Below are positions 43,029 to 51,894 of a DNA stretch of 64,000 nt, piece by piece. The stretch is from Bradyrhizobium lupini (GTDB lineage Bacteria > Pseudomonadota > Alphaproteobacteria > Rhizobiales > Xanthobacteraceae). The stretch is taken from contig NZ_CP162553.1 in assembly GCF_040939785.1 (NCBI RefSeq), positions 682,001 through 746,000 on the forward strand, in the 5' to 3' direction. The stretch's first letter is position 1. The number at the start of each line of letters is the position of its first letter. A model generated the notes under the pieces. That model worked only from the letters and a program-made list of their open reading frames with translations. It was not told the DNA's origin and did not search any database. A program made the translations under genes and the position numbers.

Positions 43029-43499
43029 ATGCAACTCGAATACTTCCACATGATAGATCGCGTCGTCGACCTCAACGTCGACGCGAAGACGATTGTTGTC
43101 GAGGCTCAGGTCCCGATGGAGAGCACCATCTTCGAAGGGCACTTCCCGGGCTATCCCCTGATGCCCGGCGTGCTCCTGATCGAATCGATGGCGCAGGCCT
43201 CGGGCTGGCTTCAGCTTGGCGTGCTCAAATTCGAGCGTATGCCGATCCTGGCTGCCGTCAAGGAGGCCAAGGTCCGCGGCTCGGTCTTCCCCGGCGATCT
43301 CATGAGCATCGAGGCGAGCCTGGCCCATCAGGGCTCAGGCTACGCCGTGACCGAAGCCAAGATCAAGGTCGGCGGCAAGCTGCGCGCGAATTCGACGCTG
43401 ACCTTCACGCAGATTCCCTTTCCCCATGCGGATATGCGCGCCCACATGGACGCGGTCGCCAAACGCGTCGGCTTTCCGCAACAGGCCGTATCGCCATGA
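43029..43499 (+). CDS. fabZXL: 3-hydroxyacyl-ACP dehydratase, FabZ-like (FabZXL)
   Basis: 156 residues with hot-dog fold signature FEGHFPGYPLMPGVLLIESMAQASG, containing the catalytic His (GHFPG) and the conserved acid position in the following helix (IESMAQ). It dehydrates 3-hydroxyacyl-AcpXL during chain elongation of the C26-C30 acid. Starts 10 bp after acpXL; its stop overlaps the next start (ATGA). Confidence 0.88.
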   Translation: MQLEYFHMIDRVVDLNVDAKTIVVEAQVPMESTIFEGHFPGYPLMPGVLLIESMAQASGWLQLGVLKFERMPILAAVKEAKVRGSVFPGDLMSIEASLAHQGSGYAVTEAKIKVGGKLRANSTLTFTQIPFPHADMRAHMDAVAKRVGFPQQAVSP

Positions 43500-44701
43500 C
43501 CGAGACTGCTTCGAAGCCTGCCCAGACGGAAGTCTGGATCACCGGCATTGGCCTGGCCACCTCGCTCGGCGAGGGCCTGGACGCCAACTGGGCCGCGCTT
43601 CAGGAGAAGCGCATCAATGTCGACGAGAAGGGCTTTGCACCCTACATCGTGCACCCCCTGATGCCTGTCACCTTCGACAGCCAGATCCCCAAGAAGGGCG
43701 ACCAGCGCCAGATGGAAGCCTGGCAGCGCATCGGCACCTATGCGGCCGGGCTTGCGCTCGACTCCGCCGGGATCAAGGGCAACAAGGACATCCTGTCGAA
43801 GATCGACATGGTGGTCGCCGCCGGCGGCGGTGAACGCGATCTCAACGTCGACACCGGCGTGCTCACGGCCGAGGCCAAGGGCGCCAACGCGCCCGGCTTC
43901 CTCAATGAGCGGCTGATGAGCGATCTCAGGCCGACGCTGTTCCTGGCCCAGCTCTCCAACCTGCTCGCCGGCAACATCGCCATCGTGCACGGCATTGGCG
44001 GCACCTCGCGCACCTTCATGGGTGAAGAGGTTGCCGGCGCCGATGCCGCCCGCATTGCATTGTCGCGCATCGCCTCCGGCGAGAGCGACATCGCGCTGAT
44101 CGGCGGCTCGCACAATGGCGAGCGCAAGGACCTGATGGTCCTCTACGAATTCGGCGACTTCAATCTGAAGGACAAGTTCGCCCCCGTGTGGGCACGCAAG
44201 GACCACGCCGGCTTCGCGCTCGGCTCGGCTGGCGCGTTCTTGGTGCTGGAATCGAAGGCCCATGCGGAAGCGCGCGGCGCAAAACCATTCGCAAAGCTGT
44301 CGAGCGTCGTTGCCGACCTTGCCCGTCGTAAGACCCCCGGCGACATGGCCGCGACGCTGGAGAAGCTTTGGGCAAAGTTGCCGAAGCGCGACGGCAAGGG
44401 CGCGATCATATCCGGCGCGACCGGCGCGGAGCCTGCGACATCAGAAGAGCGCGCCTTCCTGAAGGGCCACGCCGATTTCCCGGTGCGCTCGACCGGCACG
44501 ATGTTCGGCCACACCATGGAGACGCAATTCCCGCTCGGCATCGCGCTCGCCGCGCTGTCGACCTCTCGCGGCGCGCTGTTTCCGCCGAACGATTCCACGG
44601 GCACCGAGATTGAAATGCAGGGAGCGCCCACCCAGATTGTGGTGGTGGGGGCCGGACACTGGCGCGGCGAAGGCATGGCGCTGGTCGAGGCAGTAAGCTA
44701 A
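43496..44701 (+). CDS. fabF2XL: Beta-ketoacyl synthase-like protein FabF2XL, catalytic Cys missing
   Basis: 401 residues with a ketosynthase fold, but the nucleophile elbow is HGIGGTSRTFMG (about 165-176) with no Cys where active synthases have TACATG/STACASG. The first catalytic His motif (NAHGT) is replaced by the unrelated GATGAEPATSEE, while the second (FGHTME) remains. It therefore looks like a chain-length-factor-type partner of the intact synthase encoded next. Conserved position in the rhizobial very-long-chain lipid A operon supports the name. Alternatively it could be a decarboxylating initiator, as CLF proteins were first proposed to be. Confidence 0.85.
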   Translation: MTETASKPAQTEVWITGIGLATSLGEGLDANWAALQEKRINVDEKGFAPYIVHPLMPVTFDSQIPKKGDQRQMEAWQRIGTYAAGLALDSAGIKGNKDILSKIDMVVAAGGGERDLNVDTGVLTAEAKGANAPGFLNERLMSDLRPTLFLAQLSNLLAGNIAIVHGIGGTSRTFMGEEVAGADAARIALSRIASGESDIALIGGSHNGERKDLMVLYEFGDFNLKDKFAPVWARKDHAGFALGSAGAFLVLESKAHAEARGAKPFAKLSSVVADLARRKTPGDMAATLEKLWAKLPKRDGKGAIISGATGAEPATSEERAFLKGHADFPVRSTGTMFGHTMETQFPLGIALAALSTSRGALFPPNDSTGTEIEMQGAPTQIVVVGAGHWRGEGMALVEAVS

Positions 44702-44735
44702 AGCGCGTTACGCTTTGGCAGGTTATTGTTTGGGT

Positions 44736-44777
44736 ATGATCTTCTCGGAAAACCGCGTCACGCTTTTTCGGATCATG
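44736..44777. repeat. Intergenic palindrome between fabF2XL and fabF1XL
   Basis: ATGATC ... GATCAT frame an imperfect hairpin with CTCGGAAAACCGCGTC and GCTTTTTCGG arms. Closely similar dispersed palindromes with GGAAAACCGC / CTTTTTCGG are common in Bradyrhizobium genomes. It occupies most of the 100-bp gap. Confidence 0.6.
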
Positions 44778-44800
44778 CTCCAGCTCAAGCGGGGATCGAC

Positions 44801-46077
44801 ATGACTGCACCACGCGACAAACTCGGGCGTCCCGTCGTCGTCGTCACCGGCATGGGCATCATGACCTCGCTCGGCAACGGCAAGACCGACAATTGGGCGA
44901 AGCTCGTCGCCGGCGAATCCGGCATCCGCACCATCACGCGCTTTCCGGTCGACGGCCTCAAAACCACGATGGCCGGCACGGTGGATTTCGTCAGCGTCGA
45001 TCCGTTCTCCTCCACCGGCCTGTCCGAACGGATGGCCGAACTGGTGACGCAGGAAGCGCTGGACCAGGCCGGGATCGGCACCAAGGCGGATTTCCCGGGT
45101 CCTCTCTTTCTTGCGGTCGCACCGGTCGAAGTCGAATGGCCGCAGCGCCGCGAACTCGGCCGCGCCGTCGGCAAACCCGACTTCAATTACGACGATCTGC
45201 TGCGCATCTCCGGTGGCGGCAAGTACAGCGCCTATCACCACCGCTTCATGTTCGGTTCGGTCGCCGCCTACCTCGCCGAGACCTTCGGCACCAAGGGCTC
45301 GCCGATCTCGTTGTCGACGGCCTGCGCTTCGGGCGCGACCTCGATTCAGCTCGGCGTCGAGGCGATCCGCCGCGGCGAGACCGATGCCGCGCTGTGCGTG
45401 GCGACCGACGGCACCGTGAATCCGGAGGCGCTGGTGCGCTTCTCGCTGCTCTCGGCGCTTTCGACCCAGAACGACCCGCCGCAGGCGGCCTCCCGTCCCT
45501 TCTCCAAGAACCGCGACGGTTTTGTCATGGCCGAAGGCGCCGGTGCGCTGGTGCTCGAAAGCTATGAAGCCGCCACCGCGCGCGGCGCAAAAATACTCGG
45601 CGTAATCGCCGGCTGCGGCGAGCTCACCGATTCCTTCCATCGCACCCGCTCCTCGCCCGACGGCAAGCCGATCATCGGCTGCATGAACAAGACGCTGGCC
45701 GATGCCGGCATGACGCCGGATCAGATCGACCACATCAACGCGCACGGCACCGCGACGCCCGAGAACGACAAGATGGAGTACAATACGACATCGGCCGTGT
45801 TCGGCGAGCTCGTCTCGAAGATTCGGTCACCTCCAACAAGTCGATGGTCGGCCACACCATCTCGGCCGCGGGCGCGGTCGAGGCGATCTTCTCGCTGCTG
45901 ACGCTGGAGCATCAGCGTATCCCGCCGACGATCAACTACGACAATCCGGATCCCACGATCCTGTTCGACGTCGTCGGCAACAAGGCACGCGATGCCCGCG
46001 TCACCGCGGTGATGTCGAACTCGTTCGGCTTCGGCGGCCAGAACGCCTCGCTGATCCTGACCCGCGAACCGGCCTGA
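44801..46077 (+). pseudogene. fabF1XL: Beta-ketoacyl-ACP synthase FabF1XL with an apparent frameshift
   Basis: A single missing base near 45824 (ATTCGG where ATTCCGG would read through) shifts the frame after about 341 residues; the rest resumes at VTSNKSMVGHTISAAGA and ends at 46077. Repaired, the protein is 425 residues with the complete triad C175 (STACASG), H315 (NAHGT) and H352 (VGHTIS). It would condense malonyl-ACP with acyl-AcpXL. Since the operon's other genes are intact and the gene is probably needed for lipid A, an assembly or sequencing error is more likely than a true pseudogene. Confidence 0.85.
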
Positions 46078-46085
46078 CCGGACGC

Positions 46086-47018
46086 ATGGCGCTGCTTCCG
46101 GCGAGGACGAAGGCCCGCGCGCGGCAGACGGCAAAGTCGATCGGTGGAGGGCTGATCGGCGCTGCCACCGTCGGCATGTTGCGCACCACGCGTTATTTCG
46201 ATCCAGCCAAGACCTCGGACTTTTTCGCACGCGTCACCAAACTGATCGGCCCGCGCCTGCGCGAGCACCGCATCGGCCGCGCCAATCTCACCGCGGCGTT
46301 TCCGGACAAGTCGCCCGAGGAAATCGAAGCCATCCTGATGGGCGTCTGGGACAATCTCGGTCGCGTCGGCGCCGAATTCGCCCATATGGACCAGGTCTGG
46401 GATTACGACCGCGATCATCCAGAAAACAGTCGGATCGAACTGCCCAGCCGCAGCATCGAGCTGTTCGATCAAATCCGCGACGACGGCAAGCCGGCGTTGA
46501 TCTTCGCCGCACATTTGGCCAATTGGGAATTACCGGCGCTCGCCGCGGTCGCACACGGGCTCGATGCAGCGATCCTCTACCGCCGCCCGAATATCGCCTC
46601 CGCCGACCGCATCATCCAGGAGATGCGACAGGTCAACATGGGCACGCTGATCCCGGCGGGGCGCGACGCGCCGCTGCGGCTTGCCCAGGCGCTCAAGGAC
46701 GGCAAGCACGTCGCGATGCTGATCGACCAGTATCTGACCGGCGGAGTCGAGGTCACCTTCTTCGGCCGCAAGACCCGCGCCAATCCGATGCTGGCGCGCC
46801 TGTTACGACAGGTCGAATGCCCGATCCACGGCGTCCGCGTCATCCGCCTGCCCGGCGGCCGCTTCACCGCCGAGATCACCGAAGAGGTCCACCCGGTGCG
46901 CGACGCCGACGGCAAGATCGACATCCAGGGCACCACGCAGGCGATCACGAGCGTGGTGGAAAACTGGGTGCGCGAGCATCCGGAGCAGTGGCTGTGGCTG
47001 CACCGCAGGTGGCGGTAG
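46086..47018 (+). CDS. lpxXL: Lipid A very-long-chain acyltransferase LpxXL (HtrB/LpxL family)
   Basis: 310 residues of the LpxL/HtrB lysophospholipid acyltransferase group. The catalytic HLANWE (H-x4-E) is at about 139-144, followed by LYRRPNIASADR and IDQYLTGGVEVTFFG typical of the group. It transfers the long acyl chain from AcpXL to the lipid A precursor on the inner membrane. It starts 8 bp after fabF1XL with no intervening gene. Confidence 0.9.
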   Translation: MALLPARTKARARQTAKSIGGGLIGAATVGMLRTTRYFDPAKTSDFFARVTKLIGPRLREHRIGRANLTAAFPDKSPEEIEAILMGVWDNLGRVGAEFAHMDQVWDYDRDHPENSRIELPSRSIELFDQIRDDGKPALIFAAHLANWELPALAAVAHGLDAAILYRRPNIASADRIIQEMRQVNMGTLIPAGRDAPLRLAQALKDGKHVAMLIDQYLTGGVEVTFFGRKTRANPMLARLLRQVECPIHGVRVIRLPGGRFTAEITEEVHPVRDADGKIDIQGTTQAITSVVENWVREHPEQWLWLHRRWR

Positions 47019-47031
47019 CGGACAGTAGTGC

Positions 47032-48138
47032 TTACCGCCCCGTCTTCACCCTGGTCCAAAGCCTATTGATGACCCGCTGGGTCGCGGGCTCACGCGCCGT
47101 GATGACGAACAGCTTTGCGAGCGTCGCCTCGTCCGGATAGATGTTCTTGTCGTTCAATATTTTCGGATCGACCAGTTTCTGGCTGGCGAGGTTGCCATTG
47201 GCGTAGGACAGGAAGTCCGTATTCCTGGCGGCCACGTCCGGACGGTAGAGATAGTTGATCAGCTCGTAGGCTTCGCTGACGTTCCTGGCATCCGCGGGGA
47301 TCGCGAGATTATCGAAGAACATCTGCGCGCCCTCCTTCGGGATGGCGTAGCCGATCTCGATGCCGCTTTTGGCTTCGGCAGCGCGGGCGCGGGCCTGCAT
47401 GATGTCGCCGGACCAGCCGACCACGAAGCAGATCTCGCCGGTGGCGAGCGCGCTCAGATATTCGGACGAATGAAACTTGCGCACGGAGGGCCGCACCTTG
47501 GTGACGACATCGGCGGCCTTTTCGAGGTCGGCCTGCTTGGTCGAGTTCGGATCGAGCCCGAGATAGTTCAACGCCGCCGGAAAGATGTCGTCGGCGGAAT
47601 CCAGCATGTGGACGCCGCAGTCTTTGAATTTCGCGAGGTTCTCCGGCTTGAACACGATGTCCCAGCTGTCAATCTTGGCATCCGCTCCGAGAATCTGCTT
47701 CAGCTTGGCGACATTGTAGCCGATGCCGGTCGTGCCCCACATGTAATTGGCGGCGTAGACGTTGCCGGGGTCGTAGATCGCGAGACGTTCGGTCACCACC
47801 GGCCAGGCATTGGCCAGGTTCGGCAGCTTCGACTTGTCGAGCTTCTGGAAGATGTTGGCCTTGATCTGGCGCTGGAGGAAATAGGCGGTGGGCACCACGA
47901 CGTCATAGCCGGATTTGCCGGCCATCAGGCGCGTCTCCAGCGTCTCGTTGGCGTCAAACGTGTCGTAGACCACCCTGATGCCCGTCTCCCTGGTGAAGGC
48001 CTGGAGGACGTCGGGCGCCACGTAGTTCGACCAATTGTAGAAGTTGACGACCCGCTCCTCGGCCACGGCAGGAGCGGAGAGCAACGTCAGCGCGGCGGCG
48101 ATCGCAAGGCCAAAACCACAGCGGCTGACGTTGGTCAT
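47032..48138 (-). CDS. Polyamine ABC transporter periplasmic binding protein (PotF/PotD type)
   Basis: 368 residues, signal peptide cleaved near VAEERVVNF (residue 26-27). NFYNWSNYVAPDVLQAFTRETGI is the hallmark beginning of mature PotF/PotD proteins; later GTTGIGYNVAKL and FVVGWSGDIMQARARA follow. It binds putrescine or spermidine. No potGHI genes are adjacent. It starts 4 bp after the aminotransferase and is likely co-transcribed. Confidence 0.88.
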   Translation of the reverse strand: MTNVSRCGFGLAIAAALTLLSAPAVAEERVVNFYNWSNYVAPDVLQAFTRETGIRVVYDTFDANETLETRLMAGKSGYDVVVPTAYFLQRQIKANIFQKLDKSKLPNLANAWPVVTERLAIYDPGNVYAANYMWGTTGIGYNVAKLKQILGADAKIDSWDIVFKPENLAKFKDCGVHMLDSADDIFPAALNYLGLDPNSTKQADLEKAADVVTKVRPSVRKFHSSEYLSALATGEICFVVGWSGDIMQARARAAEAKSGIEIGYAIPKEGAQMFFDNLAIPADARNVSEAYELINYLYRPDVAARNTDFLSYANGNLASQKLVDPKILNDKNIYPDEATLAKLFVITAREPATQRVINRLWTRVKTGR

Positions 48139-48142
48139 CTCC

Positions 48143-49321
48143 CTACCTCTTGCGCCCGCGCACCGCGTCCGACAGTCGCTCCAGTGCGGTGTCGAGCGTC
48201 TCGTCCTTCTTGGCAAAGCAGAAGCGCACCACCGAGGTCACAGGGTCCTGCTCGTAGAAGGCCGAGACCGGGATAGCCGCGACCTTGTAGTCCTTCACGA
48301 TCCGCCAGCAGAACTCGGTGTCGCTCTCGTTCAGCCCGAGCGGGGACAGGTCGACGGTGAGGAAGTAGGTGCCCTGCGACTTCAGCACGGGGAAGCCGAG
48401 GCTCTCCAGGCCCTTGGCGAGGCGGTCCCTGCTCCGCGTCAGGTCCTTGCGCATCGACAGGAAATACTCGTCGGGCTTGCCGAGGCCGTAGGCGACGGCG
48501 GCCTGGAGGTTCGGCGCGGTGGTGAAGGTCAGGAACTGGTGCACCTTGGCGGCAACGCGCAGCAACGGCGGCGCGGCGCACACGAAGCCGATCTTCCAGC
48601 CTGTCAACGAGAAGATCTTGCCGGCCGAGCCGACCTTGATGGTGCGGTCGCGCATGCCGGGGATGGTGATCAGCGGGATGTGCTTGTGCTCGTCGAAAGT
48701 GACGTGCTCCCAGACCTCGTCGCAGATCGCGATGACGTCGAACTCCTGGCAGTAGCGCGCCAGCAGCTCGAGGTCCTCCCGCGGAAACACCACCGCGGAC
48801 GGATTCAGGGGGTTGTTGAAAAGCACCGCCTTGGTCTTTGAATTGAAGACACTTTTCAGCATGTCCTCATTCAGCCGCCAATGCGGCGGCTCGAGCCGGA
48901 CCAGGCGCGGAATGCCGCCGGCCTGGCGGATAATCGGCAGATAGGAATCGTACACCGGCTGGAAGCACACCACCTCGTCACCGGGCTGGACCACGGCGAG
49001 GATGGCCGAGGTCAGGGCCTCGGTGCCGCCGGAGGTCACCATCACCTCGCTCATCGGATCGAGCTCGAGGCCGTGCCAGTGGCCGTAATGGGTCGCGATC
49101 GCCTGACGGAGTTCCGGCAGGCCCATCATCGACGGGTACTGGTTGTAGCCGTTCAGCGAGGCCTCGGCCGCGGCGCGGCGGATGTCCTCGGGCCCGGGAT
49201 CGTCGGGAAAGCCCTGCCCAAGATTGATGGCGGCATTGTCGCGCGCAGCCTGCGACATCGCCTCGAAGATGGTGACGGGAAGGTCTGCGAAGACCTTGTT
49301 GAGGGACGAGCTCTTGGACAT
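48143..49321 (-). CDS. Pyridoxal-phosphate aminotransferase, class I/II
   Basis: 392 residues. The PLP lysine is K235 in GSAGKIFSLTGWKIG; other hallmarks are NLGQGFPDDPGP, NPLNPSAVVFP and CDEVWEHVTFD. The motif set matches the YbdL/methionine-kynurenine aminotransferase subgroup, which transfers an amino group to a 2-oxo acid in the cytoplasm. ATG 49321. A rhodanese gene is 8 bp upstream, so it may belong to sulfur amino acid metabolism. Confidence 0.88.
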   Translation of the reverse strand: MSKSSSLNKVFADLPVTIFEAMSQAARDNAAINLGQGFPDDPGPEDIRRAAAEASLNGYNQYPSMMGLPELRQAIATHYGHWHGLELDPMSEVMVTSGGTEALTSAILAVVQPGDEVVCFQPVYDSYLPIIRQAGGIPRLVRLEPPHWRLNEDMLKSVFNSKTKAVLFNNPLNPSAVVFPREDLELLARYCQEFDVIAICDEVWEHVTFDEHKHIPLITIPGMRDRTIKVGSAGKIFSLTGWKIGFVCAAPPLLRVAAKVHQFLTFTTAPNLQAAVAYGLGKPDEYFLSMRKDLTRSRDRLAKGLESLGFPVLKSQGTYFLTVDLSPLGLNESDTEFCWRIVKDYKVAAIPVSAFYEQDPVTSVVRFCFAKKDETLDTALERLSDAVRGRKR

Positions 49322-49329
49322 CGGCGGGG

Positions 49330-49656
49330 TCAGCCGCCGACCTTGCTGGGAAGACCCGCCGCCTTCCAGCCCAGCATGCCGCCGGCCAGATGTTTGTCGT
49401 AAGGCAGGCCCGCGGCCTGCGCCGCCAGTGAGGCCGTCACCGAACGCTTGCCCGAGCGGCAGGCGAACACGACCTCCTTACCCTCCGGATCGGGGATCGC
49501 TTTGGGATCGAAGGTCGCGAGCGGCACGACCACGCCGTAGGGATAAGCCTCGGCCTCGACCTCGTTCGGCTCGCGCACGTCGACGAGGAGATAGCGCCCT
49601 TCCGCAACACCCTTGGAGACCTCGTCCGGGGTCAGATCCTGTACTTGATTTGCCAC
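49330..49656 (-). CDS. Single-domain rhodanese
   Basis: 108 residues. The active-site loop is ACRSGKRS (Cys about 70), in the usual rhodanese fold DVREPNEVEAEAYP...GWKAAGLP. It would transfer sulfane sulfur to a thiol acceptor. GTG 49656 is chosen because GGAGG lies just upstream; a TTG at 49668 is in frame but worse. Same strand and probable operon as the aminotransferase and polyamine receptor. Confidence 0.85.
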   Translation of the reverse strand: MANQVQDLTPDEVSKGVAEGRYLLVDVREPNEVEAEAYPYGVVVPLATFDPKAIPDPEGKEVVFACRSGKRSVTASLAAQAAGLPYDKHLAGGMLGWKAAGLPSKVGG

Positions 49657-49826
49657 ATCATCCTCCAACGTCGCGGGCCGCTGCCGGGGCGATCCCGGCG
49701 GCCGGCAACCTCGCCTCTTGGCCCGCGAAAATCAAGCGCTACAAAGGCTTGAGCTGCCTTGCGCAAGTTAAAGCTAAATCGCAGCGACTTGAAGCGCGAC
49801 CTTCCAACGGAGGATCAGATCGTCAC

Positions 49827-51755
49827 TTAGATGGTCACCTGGGTGCCGACCTCGACGACGCGGCCGGAGGGGATCTGGAAATAATCGGTGGCGTCGTTGG
49901 CGGAACGGCTGAGCGAGATGAACAGCCGGTCCTGCCAGCGCGGCATGCCGGAATGGGCGGCCGGCTTGAGCGCCCTCCGCGACAGGAAGAACGAGGTCGA
50001 CATGATGTCGAACTGCCAGCCGAGCTTGCGGGCGATCGCCAGCGCCTTCGGCACGTTGGGCGATTCCATGAAGCCGAACTTCAGCGTCACCTTGGAGAAG
50101 GTCGGCGAGATCTGTTCCAGCTTCACCCGCTCGGCCGGATCGATGCGCGGGGTCTGTGCGGTCTCGATGGTGAGAATGACGTTCTTCTCGTGCAGCACCT
50201 TGTAGTGCTTCAGACTATGCATCAGCGCGGTCGGCGCGCTGAGGGGATCGCTGGTCAGGAACACGGCGGTGCCGGGCACGCGCTGCGGCGGCCGCTTCTC
50301 CAGCATGGCCACCAGGTCGGCGAGCGGGAATTCGAGCTTGCGCGACTTCTCGAACAGCAGCCGGCTGCCGCGCCGCCACGTGTACATCAGGATGATCATG
50401 AGCGCGCCGAGCGCCAGCGGCACCCAGCCGCCCTCGAACACCTTGAGCAGATTGGCGGCCAGGAAGGTGAGGTCGAGAAACAAGAACGGCGCGATCAGGG
50501 CGGCAGCCGTGAACGGCGACCACCGCCATACCTTCCAGATCACCACGAAGCCCATCATCGCCGTAACCACCATGGTCCCGGTGACGGAGATGCCGTAGGC
50601 CGAGGCCAGCGCGCTGGAGGAGCGGAATAAGAGCACCAGCAGGACCACTGCGACGAGCAGGAGCTGGTTGATGCGCGGGATGAAGATCTGGCCGGAATGG
50701 GCTTCGGACGTATGGCGAATTTCAAACCGCGGCAACAGACCGAGCTGGATCGCCTGACGCGTCAGCGAATAGGCACCGGTGATGACCGCCTGGCTCGCGA
50801 TAACCGTTGCGGCGGTCGCCAGCACCACCATGCAGCCGCGGAAAAAACCTTGCGGAAAGAGCTGGAAGAACGGGCTCACGATCGCGCCGGGGTCGCCGAG
50901 CACGAGGGCGCCCTGCCCCAGATAGTTCAATGCCAGCGACGGCACCACGATGAACAGCCAGGCAGTCTGGATCGGCCGCTTGCCGAAATGGCCGAGGTCG
51001 GCATAGAGCGCCTCGGCACCGGTGACCGCCAGGAACACCGCGCCGAGCGTCACGAAGCCGATGATGCCGTGGTGGATCATGAAGGACACGGCGTAGAGCG
51101 GGTTCAGCGCGAACAGCACCTGCGGTTGCTGGATGATCGGGTGGATCGCCGCGATCGCGATCACCGCGAACCAGACGCACATGATCGGGCCGAAGAAGGC
51201 GGCGACGCGAGCGGTGCCACGGGACTGCACGGCAAACAGACCGACCAGGATGATCACGGTCAGCGGCACGATGTAGGGCTCGAAGTGCAGGGTGACGTCC
51301 TTCATGCCTTCGAGCGCCGACAGCACCGAGAGCGCCGGCGTGATCACGGCGTCGCCGTAGAACAGGGCTCCGGAAATGATGCCGAGCAGGACGATGGTTG
51401 TTCCGCGGGTGCCGGCTGCGCGCTGGGCCAGCGCCATCAGCGCCAACGTGCCGCCCTCGCCGTTGTTGTCGGCACGGAGCAGGATCACGACGTATTTGAG
51501 CGTCACAACGACGATGAGCGCCCACAGGATCAGGGAGAGCACGCCGAGCACGGCCGCCGGCGTCGGCACCCCCTCCGCGCCGGAAGCCGCCATGACCGCC
51601 TCGCGGAACGCGTAGAGCGGGCTGGTGCCGATGTCACCGTAGACGACGCCGATGCTGCCGAGTGTCAGCGCACCGAAGCCGGCAGTGGTGTGGGCATCGC
51701 CATGCCCACTGGCCGCCGCCGTTTCCGGGGCGGGAATCGCGATATCACTTGTCAT
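49827..51755 (-). CDS. kup: Kup-type potassium uptake transporter 1
   Basis: 642 residues: about 12 membrane segments then a cytoplasmic domain. [18 protein letters not shown] is the invariant Kup start; [17 protein letters not shown] and [18 protein letters not shown] are also typical. It takes up K+ with H+. The next gene upstream encodes a close paralogue with the same orientation, so the two are probably products of a tandem duplication. Confidence 0.93.
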   Translation of the reverse strand: MTSDIAIPAPETAAASGHGDAHTTAGFGALTLGSIGVVYGDIGTSPLYAFREAVMAASGAEGVPTPAAVLGVLSLILWALIVVVTLKYVVILLRADNNGEGGTLALMALAQRAAGTRGTTIVLLGIISGALFYGDAVITPALSVLSALEGMKDVTLHFEPYIVPLTVIILVGLFAVQSRGTARVAAFFGPIMCVWFAVIAIAAIHPIIQQPQVLFALNPLYAVSFMIHHGIIGFVTLGAVFLAVTGAEALYADLGHFGKRPIQTAWLFIVVPSLALNYLGQGALVLGDPGAIVSPFFQLFPQGFFRGCMVVLATAATVIASQAVITGAYSLTRQAIQLGLLPRFEIRHTSEAHSGQIFIPRINQLLLVAVVLLVLLFRSSSALASAYGISVTGTMVVTAMMGFVVIWKVWRWSPFTAAALIAPFLFLDLTFLAANLLKVFEGGWVPLALGALMIILMYTWRRGSRLLFEKSRKLEFPLADLVAMLEKRPPQRVPGTAVFLTSDPLSAPTALMHSLKHYKVLHEKNVILTIETAQTPRIDPAERVKLEQISPTFSKVTLKFGFMESPNVPKALAIARKLGWQFDIMSTSFFLSRRALKPAAHSGMPRWQDRLFISLSRSANDATDYFQIPSGRVVEVGTQVTI

Positions 51756-51894
51756 GGGAGAGCCTGGTGGCCTCTAAATGCTTCACTGCACAACGGCAGA
51801 AGGGCGCGGGGCTTATAGGCCTGCGCTGCCGGCATAGCCTAGCCAGATTTTGGACCTTAGCCATGCACATTTGCATGGCTTGGCCGGCCGCCGC

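Noticed and set aside
44801..46077. Two separate ketosynthase genes instead of one frameshifted fabF1XL
   Set aside because: The halves are consecutive parts of one 425-residue synthase and the second half has no plausible own start or complete active site.
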